Assembly: GCA_946494335.1 (NCBI GenBank)
Contig: CAMMBV010000009.1
Coordinates: 1-64,000 of the forward strand
From: an uncultured Ruminococcus sp.
GTDB lineage: Bacteria; Bacillota; Clostridia; Lachnospirales; Lachnospiraceae
DNA length: 64,000 nt
Direction: 5' to 3'
The notes under the pieces were generated by a model, which made no database searches, had not been told where the DNA came from, and saw nothing but the letters and a program-made list of their open reading frames with translations. The position numbers were made by a program, and so were the translations under genes. Positions 22,819-30,039 of the stretch are shown in pieces; the stretch's first letter is position 1, and each line of letters begins with the position of its first letter.

Positions 22819-24057
22819 GTGGTAAAACAGGGGCTGCGGTACATACATGGTTACTTACAGATCGTAATTCAGGGAGAAGAGACGGAACGCTTTTTGAATC
22901 TGTGCTCCGCCGGCGGCGTGACGCTATGGAACATACGGCAGGAGCCGGAAGGGCAGACGGCCTATATGAGCATTGCAGATTTTAAGACGCTGCGTCCCGC
23001 TGCAAGGAAAACAAAAACAAAAGTCAGAATTTTGAAAAGATATGGATTGCCCTTCTTTTTTCAGAGAAACAGAAAAAGAAAGGCTTTTTTTCTTGGAATC
23101 TTTCTTTTTTGTTTTCTGATCTATCTGCTTTCCTTAAGAATCTGGAATATACATGTGGAGGGGAACACTGCATACAGTACTCAGACAATTCTTACATTTC
23201 TGGAGGAGAATGAGATATACCACGGCATTTCCAAAAAGGACGTGAACTGTTCCGGTATAGCGGCGATGCTTCGCCGGCAGTTTCCGGATATCACCTGGGT
23301 TTCCGCCAGAATTGAGGGGACGCGGCTGATTCTGGAGATGAAGGAAAATCTGGAAAACAGGGATCAGGAGGAGGATACCGGGGAAGATGAAAAGCCCTGT
23401 GATATCGTGGCGCCTAAGGCTGGAAAAATCGTTTCGATTATAACAAGAGCAGGCGTTCCGCAGGTGACACAGGGGCAGACTTTCAAAAAAGGGGATATCC
23501 TGGTTTCCGGAGCCATAGAAATCAAAAATGACGCTCAGGAGGTGACCGGGTACGAGTATGTGGCGGCGGATGCTGACATTTATGCGGACACCACCTATTC
23601 TTACTACGATGAATTTCCTCTGAATTATAAAGAACGGGTATACACAGGAGAAAATTCCAGGAACTTTTTCTTTACTGCCTTCCAATACCGCATAGATTTG
23701 GGGTTTCCGCCATCCGATGATCTTACGTATGACCAGATTACGACCACCTCTTTTGTTTATCTGACGGAAAATTTTCTGCTGCCCTTCAGCTATGGAACCA
23801 CAGAAACCTGTCCCTACCGGATTCTGAATAAAAAGTATACCAGGGAGGAGGCACAGGAAAAGGCAAATGCCCATCTTTACACTTTTTTGAAGAATTTAAC
23901 GCAAAAAGGGGTAGAAATATACAGGAAAGATGTTAAAATAGACACATCGGCAAACACTTGTGTCATGAAAGGGAAGATTTTCGTAAAAGAAAAATTGCTG
24001 GAAACTTCCCCGGTAAAGGAAAAAGAAGTGACAAAGGAAAGGACATCTGACACATGA
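22819..24057 (+). CDS. yqfD: Sporulation protein YqfD
   Basis: About 412 residues. A cytoplasmic N-terminal part (LRYIHGYLQIVIQGEETERF) leads to one membrane helix (about residues 82-102, FFLGIFLFCFLIYLLSL). A large outer domain carries VEGNTAYS, WVSARIEGTRLILEMKE and DIVAPKAGKIVSIITRAG. This matches the YqfD family of forespore-engulfment-stage proteins. GTG 22819 with GGGG upstream is chosen; a TTG at 22795 would add eight residues and overlap yqfC. phoH overlaps its stop by four bases. Confidence 0.88.
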   Translation: MVKQGLRYIHGYLQIVIQGEETERFLNLCSAGGVTLWNIRQEPEGQTAYMSIADFKTLRPAARKTKTKVRILKRYGLPFFFQRNRKRKAFFLGIFLFCFLIYLLSLRIWNIHVEGNTAYSTQTILTFLEENEIYHGISKKDVNCSGIAAMLRRQFPDITWVSARIEGTRLILEMKENLENRDQEEDTGEDEKPCDIVAPKAGKIVSIITRAGVPQVTQGQTFKKGDILVSGAIEIKNDAQEVTGYEYVAADADIYADTTYSYYDEFPLNYKERVYTGENSRNFFFTAFQYRIDLGFPPSDDLTYDQITTTSFVYLTENFLLPFSYGTTETCPYRILNKKYTREEAQEKANAHLYTFLKNLTQKGVEIYRKDVKIDTSANTCVMKGKIFVKEKLLETSPVKEKEVTKERTSDT

Positions 24058-25040
24058 GCAGTATTACAGAAACTACGATACAGATTCCTGCTGGGCAGGA
24101 AATGAATATATTTGGTCAGTTTGATGAACATATTAAAAAAATTGAGCGCTCCCTTCAGGTTTCTCTGATTTCCAGAGACGGCGCCATCAAGATCATAGGT
24201 CCTGCCGCCAACGTGGATAAGGCAAGACGTATTCTTGAGCAGCTGACGACTCTGGCTCTGCGGGGAAATCTGATTACCGGGCAGCAGATTGACTACGCCC
24301 TGGCCCTTGCCATGGAAGAAAAGGAGTCGGCCATTGTTGAGATGGACAAGGACTGCATCTGTCATACCATCAACGGCCGCATGGTTAAGCCCAAGACACT
24401 GGGGCAGAAGCAGTATGTGGACAGTATACGGGACAAGATGATTGTATTCGGGATCGGACCGGCCGGTACGGGAAAGACGTATCTGGCCATGGCCATGGCA
24501 ATTACAGCATTTCGTAATGATGAAGTCAACCGTATCATTTTAACCCGTCCCGCCATTGAGGCGGGAGAAAAGCTGGGCTTTCTGCCGGGAGACCTGCAAA
24601 GTAAAGTAGACCCATACCTGCGGCCTCTTTACGACGCCCTTTATCAGATCATGGGGGCGGAAAGTTTTGCCAAAAACATGGAAAAAGGGCTGATAGAAGT
24701 GGCGCCGCTGGCTTATATGAGGGGCCGTACGCTGGATAATGCCTTTATCATCCTGGATGAGGCCCAGAACACCACACCTGCCCAGATGAAAATGTTTCTG
24801 ACCAGGATCGGGTTCGGTTCCAAAGTGATTATCACAGGAGACGCCACCCAGAAGGATTTGCCAGGGGATACAAAATCCGGTCTGGACGTGGCCATGCAGG
24901 TACTGAAAAAAATTGATGATATTGCATTTTGCCAGCTCACCAGCAAAGACGTGGTTCGCCATCCTCTGGTGCAGAAGATTGTACAGGCATATGAAAACTA
25001 TGAAAAGAAAAACAAAAAGCCGTCCGGCGGTAAGAGGTAA
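24054..25040 (+). CDS. PhoH family P-loop ATPase
   Basis: 328 residues. An N-terminal KH-like region (about 30-75) precedes the ATPase core with Walker A GIGPAGTGKTYLAMAMA (about 134-150), GEKLGFLPGDLQSKVDPYLR and Walker B FIILDEAQNTTPAQMKMFLTR. PhoH proteins are RNA helicase-like ATPases, linked to RNA or phosphate metabolism. They are commonly coded next to ybeY, as here. The ATG overlaps the yqfD stop. Confidence 0.93.
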   Translation: MSSITETTIQIPAGQEMNIFGQFDEHIKKIERSLQVSLISRDGAIKIIGPAANVDKARRILEQLTTLALRGNLITGQQIDYALALAMEEKESAIVEMDKDCICHTINGRMVKPKTLGQKQYVDSIRDKMIVFGIGPAGTGKTYLAMAMAITAFRNDEVNRIILTRPAIEAGEKLGFLPGDLQSKVDPYLRPLYDALYQIMGAESFAKNMEKGLIEVAPLAYMRGRTLDNAFIILDEAQNTTPAQMKMFLTRIGFGSKVIITGDATQKDLPGDTKSGLDVAMQVLKKIDDIAFCQLTSKDVVRHPLVQKIVQAYENYEKKNKKPSGGKR

Positions 25041-25043
25041 TTT

Positions 25044-25541
25044 ATGAAATTATGGATAGAAAATGATAATGAGTATGAATTTGATTTTCCCTATGAAGAT
25101 ACGGCGCGGCAGGTGCTCAGGCAGGTGCTCCTTCAGGAAAACTGTCCCTACGAAGGGGAGGTCACGCTGGTGCTGACAGATTCGGAGAAAATCCGAAACA
25201 CCAATAAGACCTTCCGGGGCATTGACCGTGAGACGGACGTGCTGTCTTTTCCCGCTGTGGATTTTTCAACGCCGTCTGATTTTCAGATGGTAGCGGAGCA
25301 GGAGGAGATTTTTCTCAATCTGGACAGTGATGAGCTGATTCTGGGAGATATTATGATCAGCGTTCCCAAGATGCGCCGTCAGGCCGAAGAATACGGCCAT
25401 GGTGAAAAAAGAGAGTTTGCCTTTTTAATCGCCCACAGCCTGCTTCATCTGCTGGGCTACGATCATATGGATGAGAAGGAAGCGGCACAGATGGAAGAAA
25501 AGCAGGAGCAGATCCTTGGCGCACTGAACATTAACAGATAG
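25044..25541 (+). CDS. ybeY: Endoribonuclease YbeY (rRNA maturation)
   Basis: 165 residues. The zinc site HSLLHLLGYDH (HxxxHxxxxxH, about residues 131-141) is intact. Upstream are INTNKTFRGIDRETDVLSFP-like family residues (here RNTNKTFRGIDRETDVLSFP) and ILGDIMIS. YbeY is a metal-dependent RNase for 16S rRNA 3-prime processing and ribosome quality control. It follows phoH by three bases with RAGAGGT as ribosome site, so it is probably cotranslated. Confidence 0.95.
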   Translation: MKLWIENDNEYEFDFPYEDTARQVLRQVLLQENCPYEGEVTLVLTDSEKIRNTNKTFRGIDRETDVLSFPAVDFSTPSDFQMVAEQEEIFLNLDSDELILGDIMISVPKMRRQAEEYGHGEKREFAFLIAHSLLHLLGYDHMDEKEAAQMEEKQEQILGALNINR

Positions 25542-25552
25542 GAGATTGTGGT

Positions 25553-26743
25553 ATGAAAAAAGTGAAATTTCTTCTGGTATTTGGCCTCATCTGTTCTGTT
25601 TTTCTGAGCGGATGCAGAAAAAAAGAGGAGTCCGCCCCTTCGGCCCCGGAAAAGGAACCGACCGTTCAAGTTACGGAAGAAGCAAAGGAACCGGAAGTGA
25701 TAGAGCCAAATGAGACAGAGTCTGACGAAGAAATTATCCCGGAGGGTATGGTGAAAAGTTATCTCACCGGTGAATACGTAGATGAAGCAATCGGCCGCAG
25801 GCGGCCGGTGGCATTTATGATGAATAATATTCAGGCGGCCGTACCCCAGGCGGGCATTGCCAATGCCGGCGTAGTCTATGAAGCGCCGGTGGAAGGATCC
25901 ATCACCAGACTGATGGCAGTCATGGAGGATTATGATCAGCTGGAAAAGATCGGCTCCATGCGCAGCTGCCGGGATTATTATATCTTTTATGCAGCGGGCT
26001 TTGACGCTATCTATGTCCATTACGGGCAGTCGGCCTATGCGCTTCCCATTCTGGAGCTTCCGGAAGTGAATAATTTAAGCGGTCTGGCCAGCTATACGGA
26101 TTCCGTCTTTTACCGCACCAGCGACCGCAAAGCGCCCCACAACGCCTATACCAGCTTTGAAGGCGTCCAAAAGGGCATAGAAATCTGCGGATACAGCCAG
26201 GAGTATGCGGATGATTACGACGGTTCCTATACCTTTGCAAAAGTAGGAGAGACAGTGGAACTGCCGGGAAACTGGAATGCTCAGATTGTAAAACCCGGGT
26301 ATACCTACAACCAGCCCTGGTTTGAGTATAATGAAAGCGACGGCCTTTATTACCGGTACCAGTACGGGGATCCCCAGATTGACGAACTGACCCAGGAGCA
26401 GCTGTCTTACCGGAACATTCTGATTCAGTTTTCTTCCTGGAGAAATTACGATGAGAACGGATATCTGAATATTGATGTGGACGAGCCGGGGGACGGCATC
26501 TTTATCACAGGCGGCAAGGCAATTCCTGTAACCTGGAAAAAGCACACTCCCTGGGGTCCCACCTATTATTACGACAGCAATGGCAATGAAATTACGTTAA
26601 ATACGGGAAAAACCTGGGTCTGCATCGTGCAGGATTCCTATCGGGAAAATACGTCTGTGACAGACCGGGAAGGATTTACTCCGCCTATGGGTCAAAGCGC
26701 CCAGATCCAGGCTGCGGCGGAAGCGGCGGATACGGAATATTAA
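25553..26743 (+). CDS. DUF3048 domain lipoprotein (YerB-like)
   Basis: 396 residues. The signal sequence ends in lipobox LSGC (about residues 18-21), followed by a K/E/P-rich linker to about 70. The body matches DUF3048: RPVAFMMNNIQAAVPQAGIA, VYEAPVEGSITRLMAVM, IGSMRSCRDYYIFYA and a C-terminal part with TPWGPTYYYDSNGNEI. Bacillus YerB is a homologue without firm function. The protein should face outside, anchored by lipid. GGAGATT precedes the start. It lies between ybeY and proB, possibly in the same operon. Confidence 0.88.
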   Translation: MKKVKFLLVFGLICSVFLSGCRKKEESAPSAPEKEPTVQVTEEAKEPEVIEPNETESDEEIIPEGMVKSYLTGEYVDEAIGRRRPVAFMMNNIQAAVPQAGIANAGVVYEAPVEGSITRLMAVMEDYDQLEKIGSMRSCRDYYIFYAAGFDAIYVHYGQSAYALPILELPEVNNLSGLASYTDSVFYRTSDRKAPHNAYTSFEGVQKGIEICGYSQEYADDYDGSYTFAKVGETVELPGNWNAQIVKPGYTYNQPWFEYNESDGLYYRYQYGDPQIDELTQEQLSYRNILIQFSSWRNYDENGYLNIDVDEPGDGIFITGGKAIPVTWKKHTPWGPTYYYDSNGNEITLNTGKTWVCIVQDSYRENTSVTDREGFTPPMGQSAQIQAAAEAADTEY

Positions 26744-26765
26744 ATATGCAAAAGAGGAAACAACA

Positions 26766-27611
26766 TTGGATTTTCGTGAAAAACTAAAGGATAAAAAAAG
26801 AATTGTGATAAAGATCGGTTCTTCTTCTCTGACCCATAAAGAGACCGGGAAGCTGGATCTGATTAAGCTGGAGATACTGGTACGGGAAGTCAGCGATCTG
26901 AGGAACCAGGGAAAGGAAGTGGTGCTTGTCTCTTCCGGTGCCATCATGGTCGGCAAAAACAGCGTGAATACAAAGGACGCGCCGGACCACATCGCTTTCA
27001 AGCAGGCCTGCGCCGCCATCGGACAGGCCAAGCTGATGATGATTTATCAAAAATTATTTGCCGAGTATAATCAGATCGCCAGTCAGGTTCTGATGACTAA
27101 AAACACCATGGTGGACAATCTGAACCGGAAAAATGCGCAGAATACCTTTGAGGAACTGCTGAAGCTGGGTTCCATCCCCATTGTCAATGAAAATGACACC
27201 ATCGCAACCTATGAAATTGAATTCGGCGACAACGACACGCTCTCAGCGGTGGTGGCGGCGCTGATCGGCGCTGATATGCTGATTCTGCTTTCTGATATCG
27301 ACGGACTGTTCACCGATGATCCCCACCGCAATAAAAAGGCCCGTTTTATCGATGTGGTGGAGTCCATTGACACGCATCTGCTGGAAATGGGAAAGGGGAC
27401 TACCGGAAGCAGCGTGGGAACCGGAGGGATGGCTACGAAACTGAAAGCTGCAAAGCTGGCTACCAGCGCTGGCGCCGACATGATCATCGCCAACGGGGAG
27501 GATTTCCATATCATTCACCGGATTATGCAGGGAGAAAGCTGCGGAACATTATTCCGGGCCAACCAGAAAGAAGAGTTTTATCTTATTGATTACATCGACA
27601 AGATGCTTTAA
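26766..27611 (+). CDS. proB: Glutamate 5-kinase
   Basis: 281 residues: the amino-acid kinase domain only (VIKIGSSSLTH; VSSGAIMVG; NENDTIATYEIEFGDNDTLS; LLSDIDGLFTDDP; GTGGMATKLKAA). It catalyses the first step of proline synthesis. The C-terminal PUA domain of the about 367-residue E. coli enzyme is absent, as in many Clostridia. TTG 26766 is preceded by AGAGGA at seven bases. The usual partner proA is not next to it; a DUF896 gene takes that place. Confidence 0.94.
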   Translation: MDFREKLKDKKRIVIKIGSSSLTHKETGKLDLIKLEILVREVSDLRNQGKEVVLVSSGAIMVGKNSVNTKDAPDHIAFKQACAAIGQAKLMMIYQKLFAEYNQIASQVLMTKNTMVDNLNRKNAQNTFEELLKLGSIPIVNENDTIATYEIEFGDNDTLSAVVAALIGADMLILLSDIDGLFTDDPHRNKKARFIDVVESIDTHLLEMGKGTTGSSVGTGGMATKLKAAKLATSAGADMIIANGEDFHIIHRIMQGESCGTLFRANQKEEFYLIDYIDKML

Positions 27612-27641
27612 GTGACAGGAGTAAGAAGGAGAAACTGAAAT

Positions 27642-27863
27642 ATGAATGAAAAAGATATTGCCCGCATCAACGAACTGGCGCGCAAATCCAAAACAACCGG
27701 ACTGAGCGCGGCGGAAAAAGAAGAGCAGGCAAAGTTAAGAAGAGAATACATTGCGCGGGTCCGCATGAATTTAAGATCCCAGCTGGATCAGATCGATATT
27801 AAAGAAGCGGACGGCAGCATCACCAATCTGGGAGAAAAATATGGACACAAAGCAAAGCATTAG
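27642..27863 (+). CDS. DUF896 (YnzC family) small protein
   Basis: 73 residues, helical and highly charged: MNEKDIARINELARKSKT, then GLSAAEKEEQAKLRREYIA and a VRMNLRSQLDQI helix. This is the DUF896 family. Bacillus YnzC forms a small helical bundle and its role is unknown. AGAAGGAGAAAC precedes ATG. Its last 23 bases overlap the cyclo-ligase start. Confidence 0.92.
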   Translation: MNEKDIARINELARKSKTTGLSAAEKEEQAKLRREYIARVRMNLRSQLDQIDIKEADGSITNLGEKYGHKAKH

Positions 27864-28386
27864 GAAAGAGGTTTTCAGACGGAGAAAAGAAGCTTCTGAG
27901 GAAATGATTCGGCAGGCCAGCCAGAGTATCTGCGAGAAGATCAGGGCGCTGGAAGCCTTTCGGGAAAGCGAATGGCTTTTTGCCTACATGGATTTCAATA
28001 AGGAAGTCATGACCGGCTCTCTGATTGAAAAAGCCTGGGAAATGGGGAAACGCGTGGCGGTTCCAAAGGTTGAGGGGAAAGATATGACTTTTTACGAAAT
28101 CACTTCCTTCGATCAGCTAAAACCGGGATACTTCCAGATACCGGAACCGGAAGGCTGCGAAAAAGCGGACTGCGAGGACGCCTTTCTGGTGATACCGGGG
28201 GTGGCTTTTGACAAAACGCGTCATCGCATCGGCTACGGACAGGGATTTTATGATCGTTATTTAAGCGTACATAAGTGCCATAAAACGGCGGCGGTGGCTT
28301 TTGATTTTCAGGTGTTTGATGCAGTTCCCTTTGAGGAGCTGGACATCTTGCCGCAGGCGCTGGTGACGGAAAGCTCTGTCTTTTAG
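27841..28386 (+). CDS. 5-formyltetrahydrofolate cyclo-ligase
   Basis: 181 residues. It turns 5-formyl-THF into 5,10-methenyl-THF with ATP. Visible marks are the N-terminal KQSIRKEVFRRRKEAS and the signature RIGYGQGFYDRYL (about residues 128-140). GVAFDKTRHR precedes it and the C-terminal LPQALVTE follows. ATG 27841 lies inside the end of the DUF896 gene with GGGAG before it, showing translational coupling. Confidence 0.94.
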   Translation: MDTKQSIRKEVFRRRKEASEEMIRQASQSICEKIRALEAFRESEWLFAYMDFNKEVMTGSLIEKAWEMGKRVAVPKVEGKDMTFYEITSFDQLKPGYFQIPEPEGCEKADCEDAFLVIPGVAFDKTRHRIGYGQGFYDRYLSVHKCHKTAAVAFDFQVFDAVPFEELDILPQALVTESSVF

Positions 28387-28417
28387 AGGCTGCGCACAAC
28401 AGACGGGTTCGTTTAAC

Positions 28418-28450
28418 AACAGGGTGGGGGTTTTTTACTCTCATCCTGTT
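28418..28450 (+). ncRNA. Strand-asymmetric hairpin in the gap before miaB
   Basis: Arms 28418-28431 and 28437-28450 pair over 14 positions as plus-strand RNA, including three G-U wobbles, around TTTTT. On the minus strand those wobbles become A-C mismatches, so the fold favours plus-strand RNA. It may terminate the operon above, but no T-run follows. Confidence 0.4.
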
Positions 28451-28519
28451 ATGACGTACAGCCAAAACCCCGGGGGCATAAACAGGGAATAGCAATCATA
28501 TATAATAAGTGGAAAGCAC

Positions 28520-28549
28520 TTGAAAAAAACAGGAAATGCTTGTTATAAT
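28520..28549 (+). promoter_or_regulatory. Promoter for the miaB operon
   Basis: TTGAAA (28520-28525) and consensus TATAAT (28544-28549), spaced 18 bases, 32 bases before the start. Confidence 0.7.
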
Positions 28550-28581
28550 GGCAGATGTGAAAAAAGAACGAAGGAGAATTC

Positions 28582-30039
28582 ATGAATTATACAGAAAAAA
28601 ACGGGATACCGGAAGCTGTTCCTGTAATGGAACCGGACCGGCAGTATTATTATATGAAAAAAGCCAGACAGTATGTAAACGCCCGTTCCAGAGAAATGGG
28701 ACGGCCTCTTACTTTCTGCGTCAATACGTTCGGCTGTCAGATGAACGCAAGAGACTCGGAAAAGCTGGAAGGCATCCTGGAGGAAGCAGGGTATCAGAAA
28801 AGTGAGGAAGATCATGCGGATATTGTGATTTACAATACCTGCACCGTGAGAGAGAACGCCAATTTAAAGGTGTATGGACGGCTGGGGTATCTGCACAGCC
28901 TTAAGAAAAAAAATCCTCATATGCTGATCGGGCTGTGCGGCTGTATGATGCAGGAGCCTCAGGTGGTGGAAAAAATCAAGAAAAGCTACCGGTTTGTAGA
29001 TCTTATCTTCGGAACCCACAATATTTTTAAATTTGCCGAACTTCTGGTAAACCGCCTGGAATCGGATTCCATGGTGATCGATATCTGGAAGGATACGGAT
29101 CAGATCGTGGAAGATCTGCCCACCGACAGAAAATACAGCTTCAAGTCAGGCGTCAATATTATGTTCGGATGCAACAACTTCTGCAGCTACTGTATCGTGC
29201 CCTATGTACGGGGCCGGGAACGAAGCAGAAATCCCAAGGATATCCTGCGGGAAATTGAGAAGCTGACCCAGGACGGGGTGGTGGAAGTGATGCTTCTGGG
29301 ACAAAACGTCAACTCCTACGGGAAAAATCTTGATGACCCCGTCACCTTTGCGCAGCTTTTAAAGGAAATTGAAAAGATTCCGGGGCTTGAAAGGATTCGT
29401 TTCATGACCTCCCACCCCAAAGATCTGTCGGATGAGCTGATTGAAGTAATGGCGCAAAGCGACAAAATCTGCCATCATCTTCACCTGCCCCTTCAGTCGG
29501 GCAGCAGCCGTATTTTAAAAGAGATGAACCGGAAATACACGAAAGAGGATTATCTGACTCTGACAGAAAAAATTCGCCGGGCTGTACCGGATATCTCTCT
29601 GACTACGGATATCATTGTGGGCTTTCCGGGAGAAACCCAGGAGGATTTTGAAGAGACACTGGACGTAATCCGGAAAGTACGCTTTGACAGCGCCTTTACT
29701 TTTATCTATTCCAGGCGTACCGGTACGCCGGCGGCGGCCATGGAAAACCAGGTGCCCCAGGATGTGGTGAAAGACCGGTTCGACCGCCTGTTAAAAGAAG
29801 TACAGACCATATCCGCCAAAATGACGTCGCGTTTTACCGGAACCGTGCAGGAGGTGTTGGCGGAAGAAATCAACAGCCACAAAGAAGGACTTTTAACCGG
29901 CCGTCTTGGCAGCAACATCCTGGTACATTTTCCCGGGACAGAAGAGGAAATCGGGAAACTGATAAAGGTTTCCCTGGATGAATGCCGCGGTTTTTATTAT
30001 ATGGGAAGCCGTGTTGAGGAAGAGAGGAAAAATCCGTGA
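28582..30039 (+). CDS. miaB: tRNA-2-methylthio-N6-dimethylallyladenosine synthase
   Basis: 485 residues. Radical-SAM methylthiotransferase that adds methylthio to i6A37 of tRNA. An N-terminal MTTase domain has three cysteines (VNTFGCQMN, YNTCTVRENA, GLCGCMMQE). The SAM cluster CNNFCSYCIVPYVRGRERSR follows at about residue 197, then a TRAM domain at the C-terminus. A 40-residue N-terminal extension precedes the first cysteine. mutS overlaps the stop by four bases; miaA, whose product makes the substrate, is in the same cluster. Confidence 0.96.
   Translation: MNYTEKNGIPEAVPVMEPDRQYYYMKKARQYVNARSREMGRPLTFCVNTFGCQMNARDSEKLEGILEEAGYQKSEEDHADIVIYNTCTVRENANLKVYGRLGYLHSLKKKNPHMLIGLCGCMMQEPQVVEKIKKSYRFVDLIFGTHNIFKFAELLVNRLESDSMVIDIWKDTDQIVEDLPTDRKYSFKSGVNIMFGCNNFCSYCIVPYVRGRERSRNPKDILREIEKLTQDGVVEVMLLGQNVNSYGKNLDDPVTFAQLLKEIEKIPGLERIRFMTSHPKDLSDELIEVMAQSDKICHHLHLPLQSGSSRILKEMNRKYTKEDYLTLTEKIRRAVPDISLTTDIIVGFPGETQEDFEETLDVIRKVRFDSAFTFIYSRRTGTPAAAMENQVPQDVVKDRFDRLLKEVQTISAKMTSRFTGTVQEVLAEEINSHKEGLLTGRLGSNILVHFPGTEEEIGKLIKVSLDECRGFYYMGSRVEEERKNP

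Noticed and set aside
28536..28805. An 89-codon plus-strand frame overlapping miaB.
   Set aside because: It begins in the miaB promoter and is out of frame with the clear MiaB protein.
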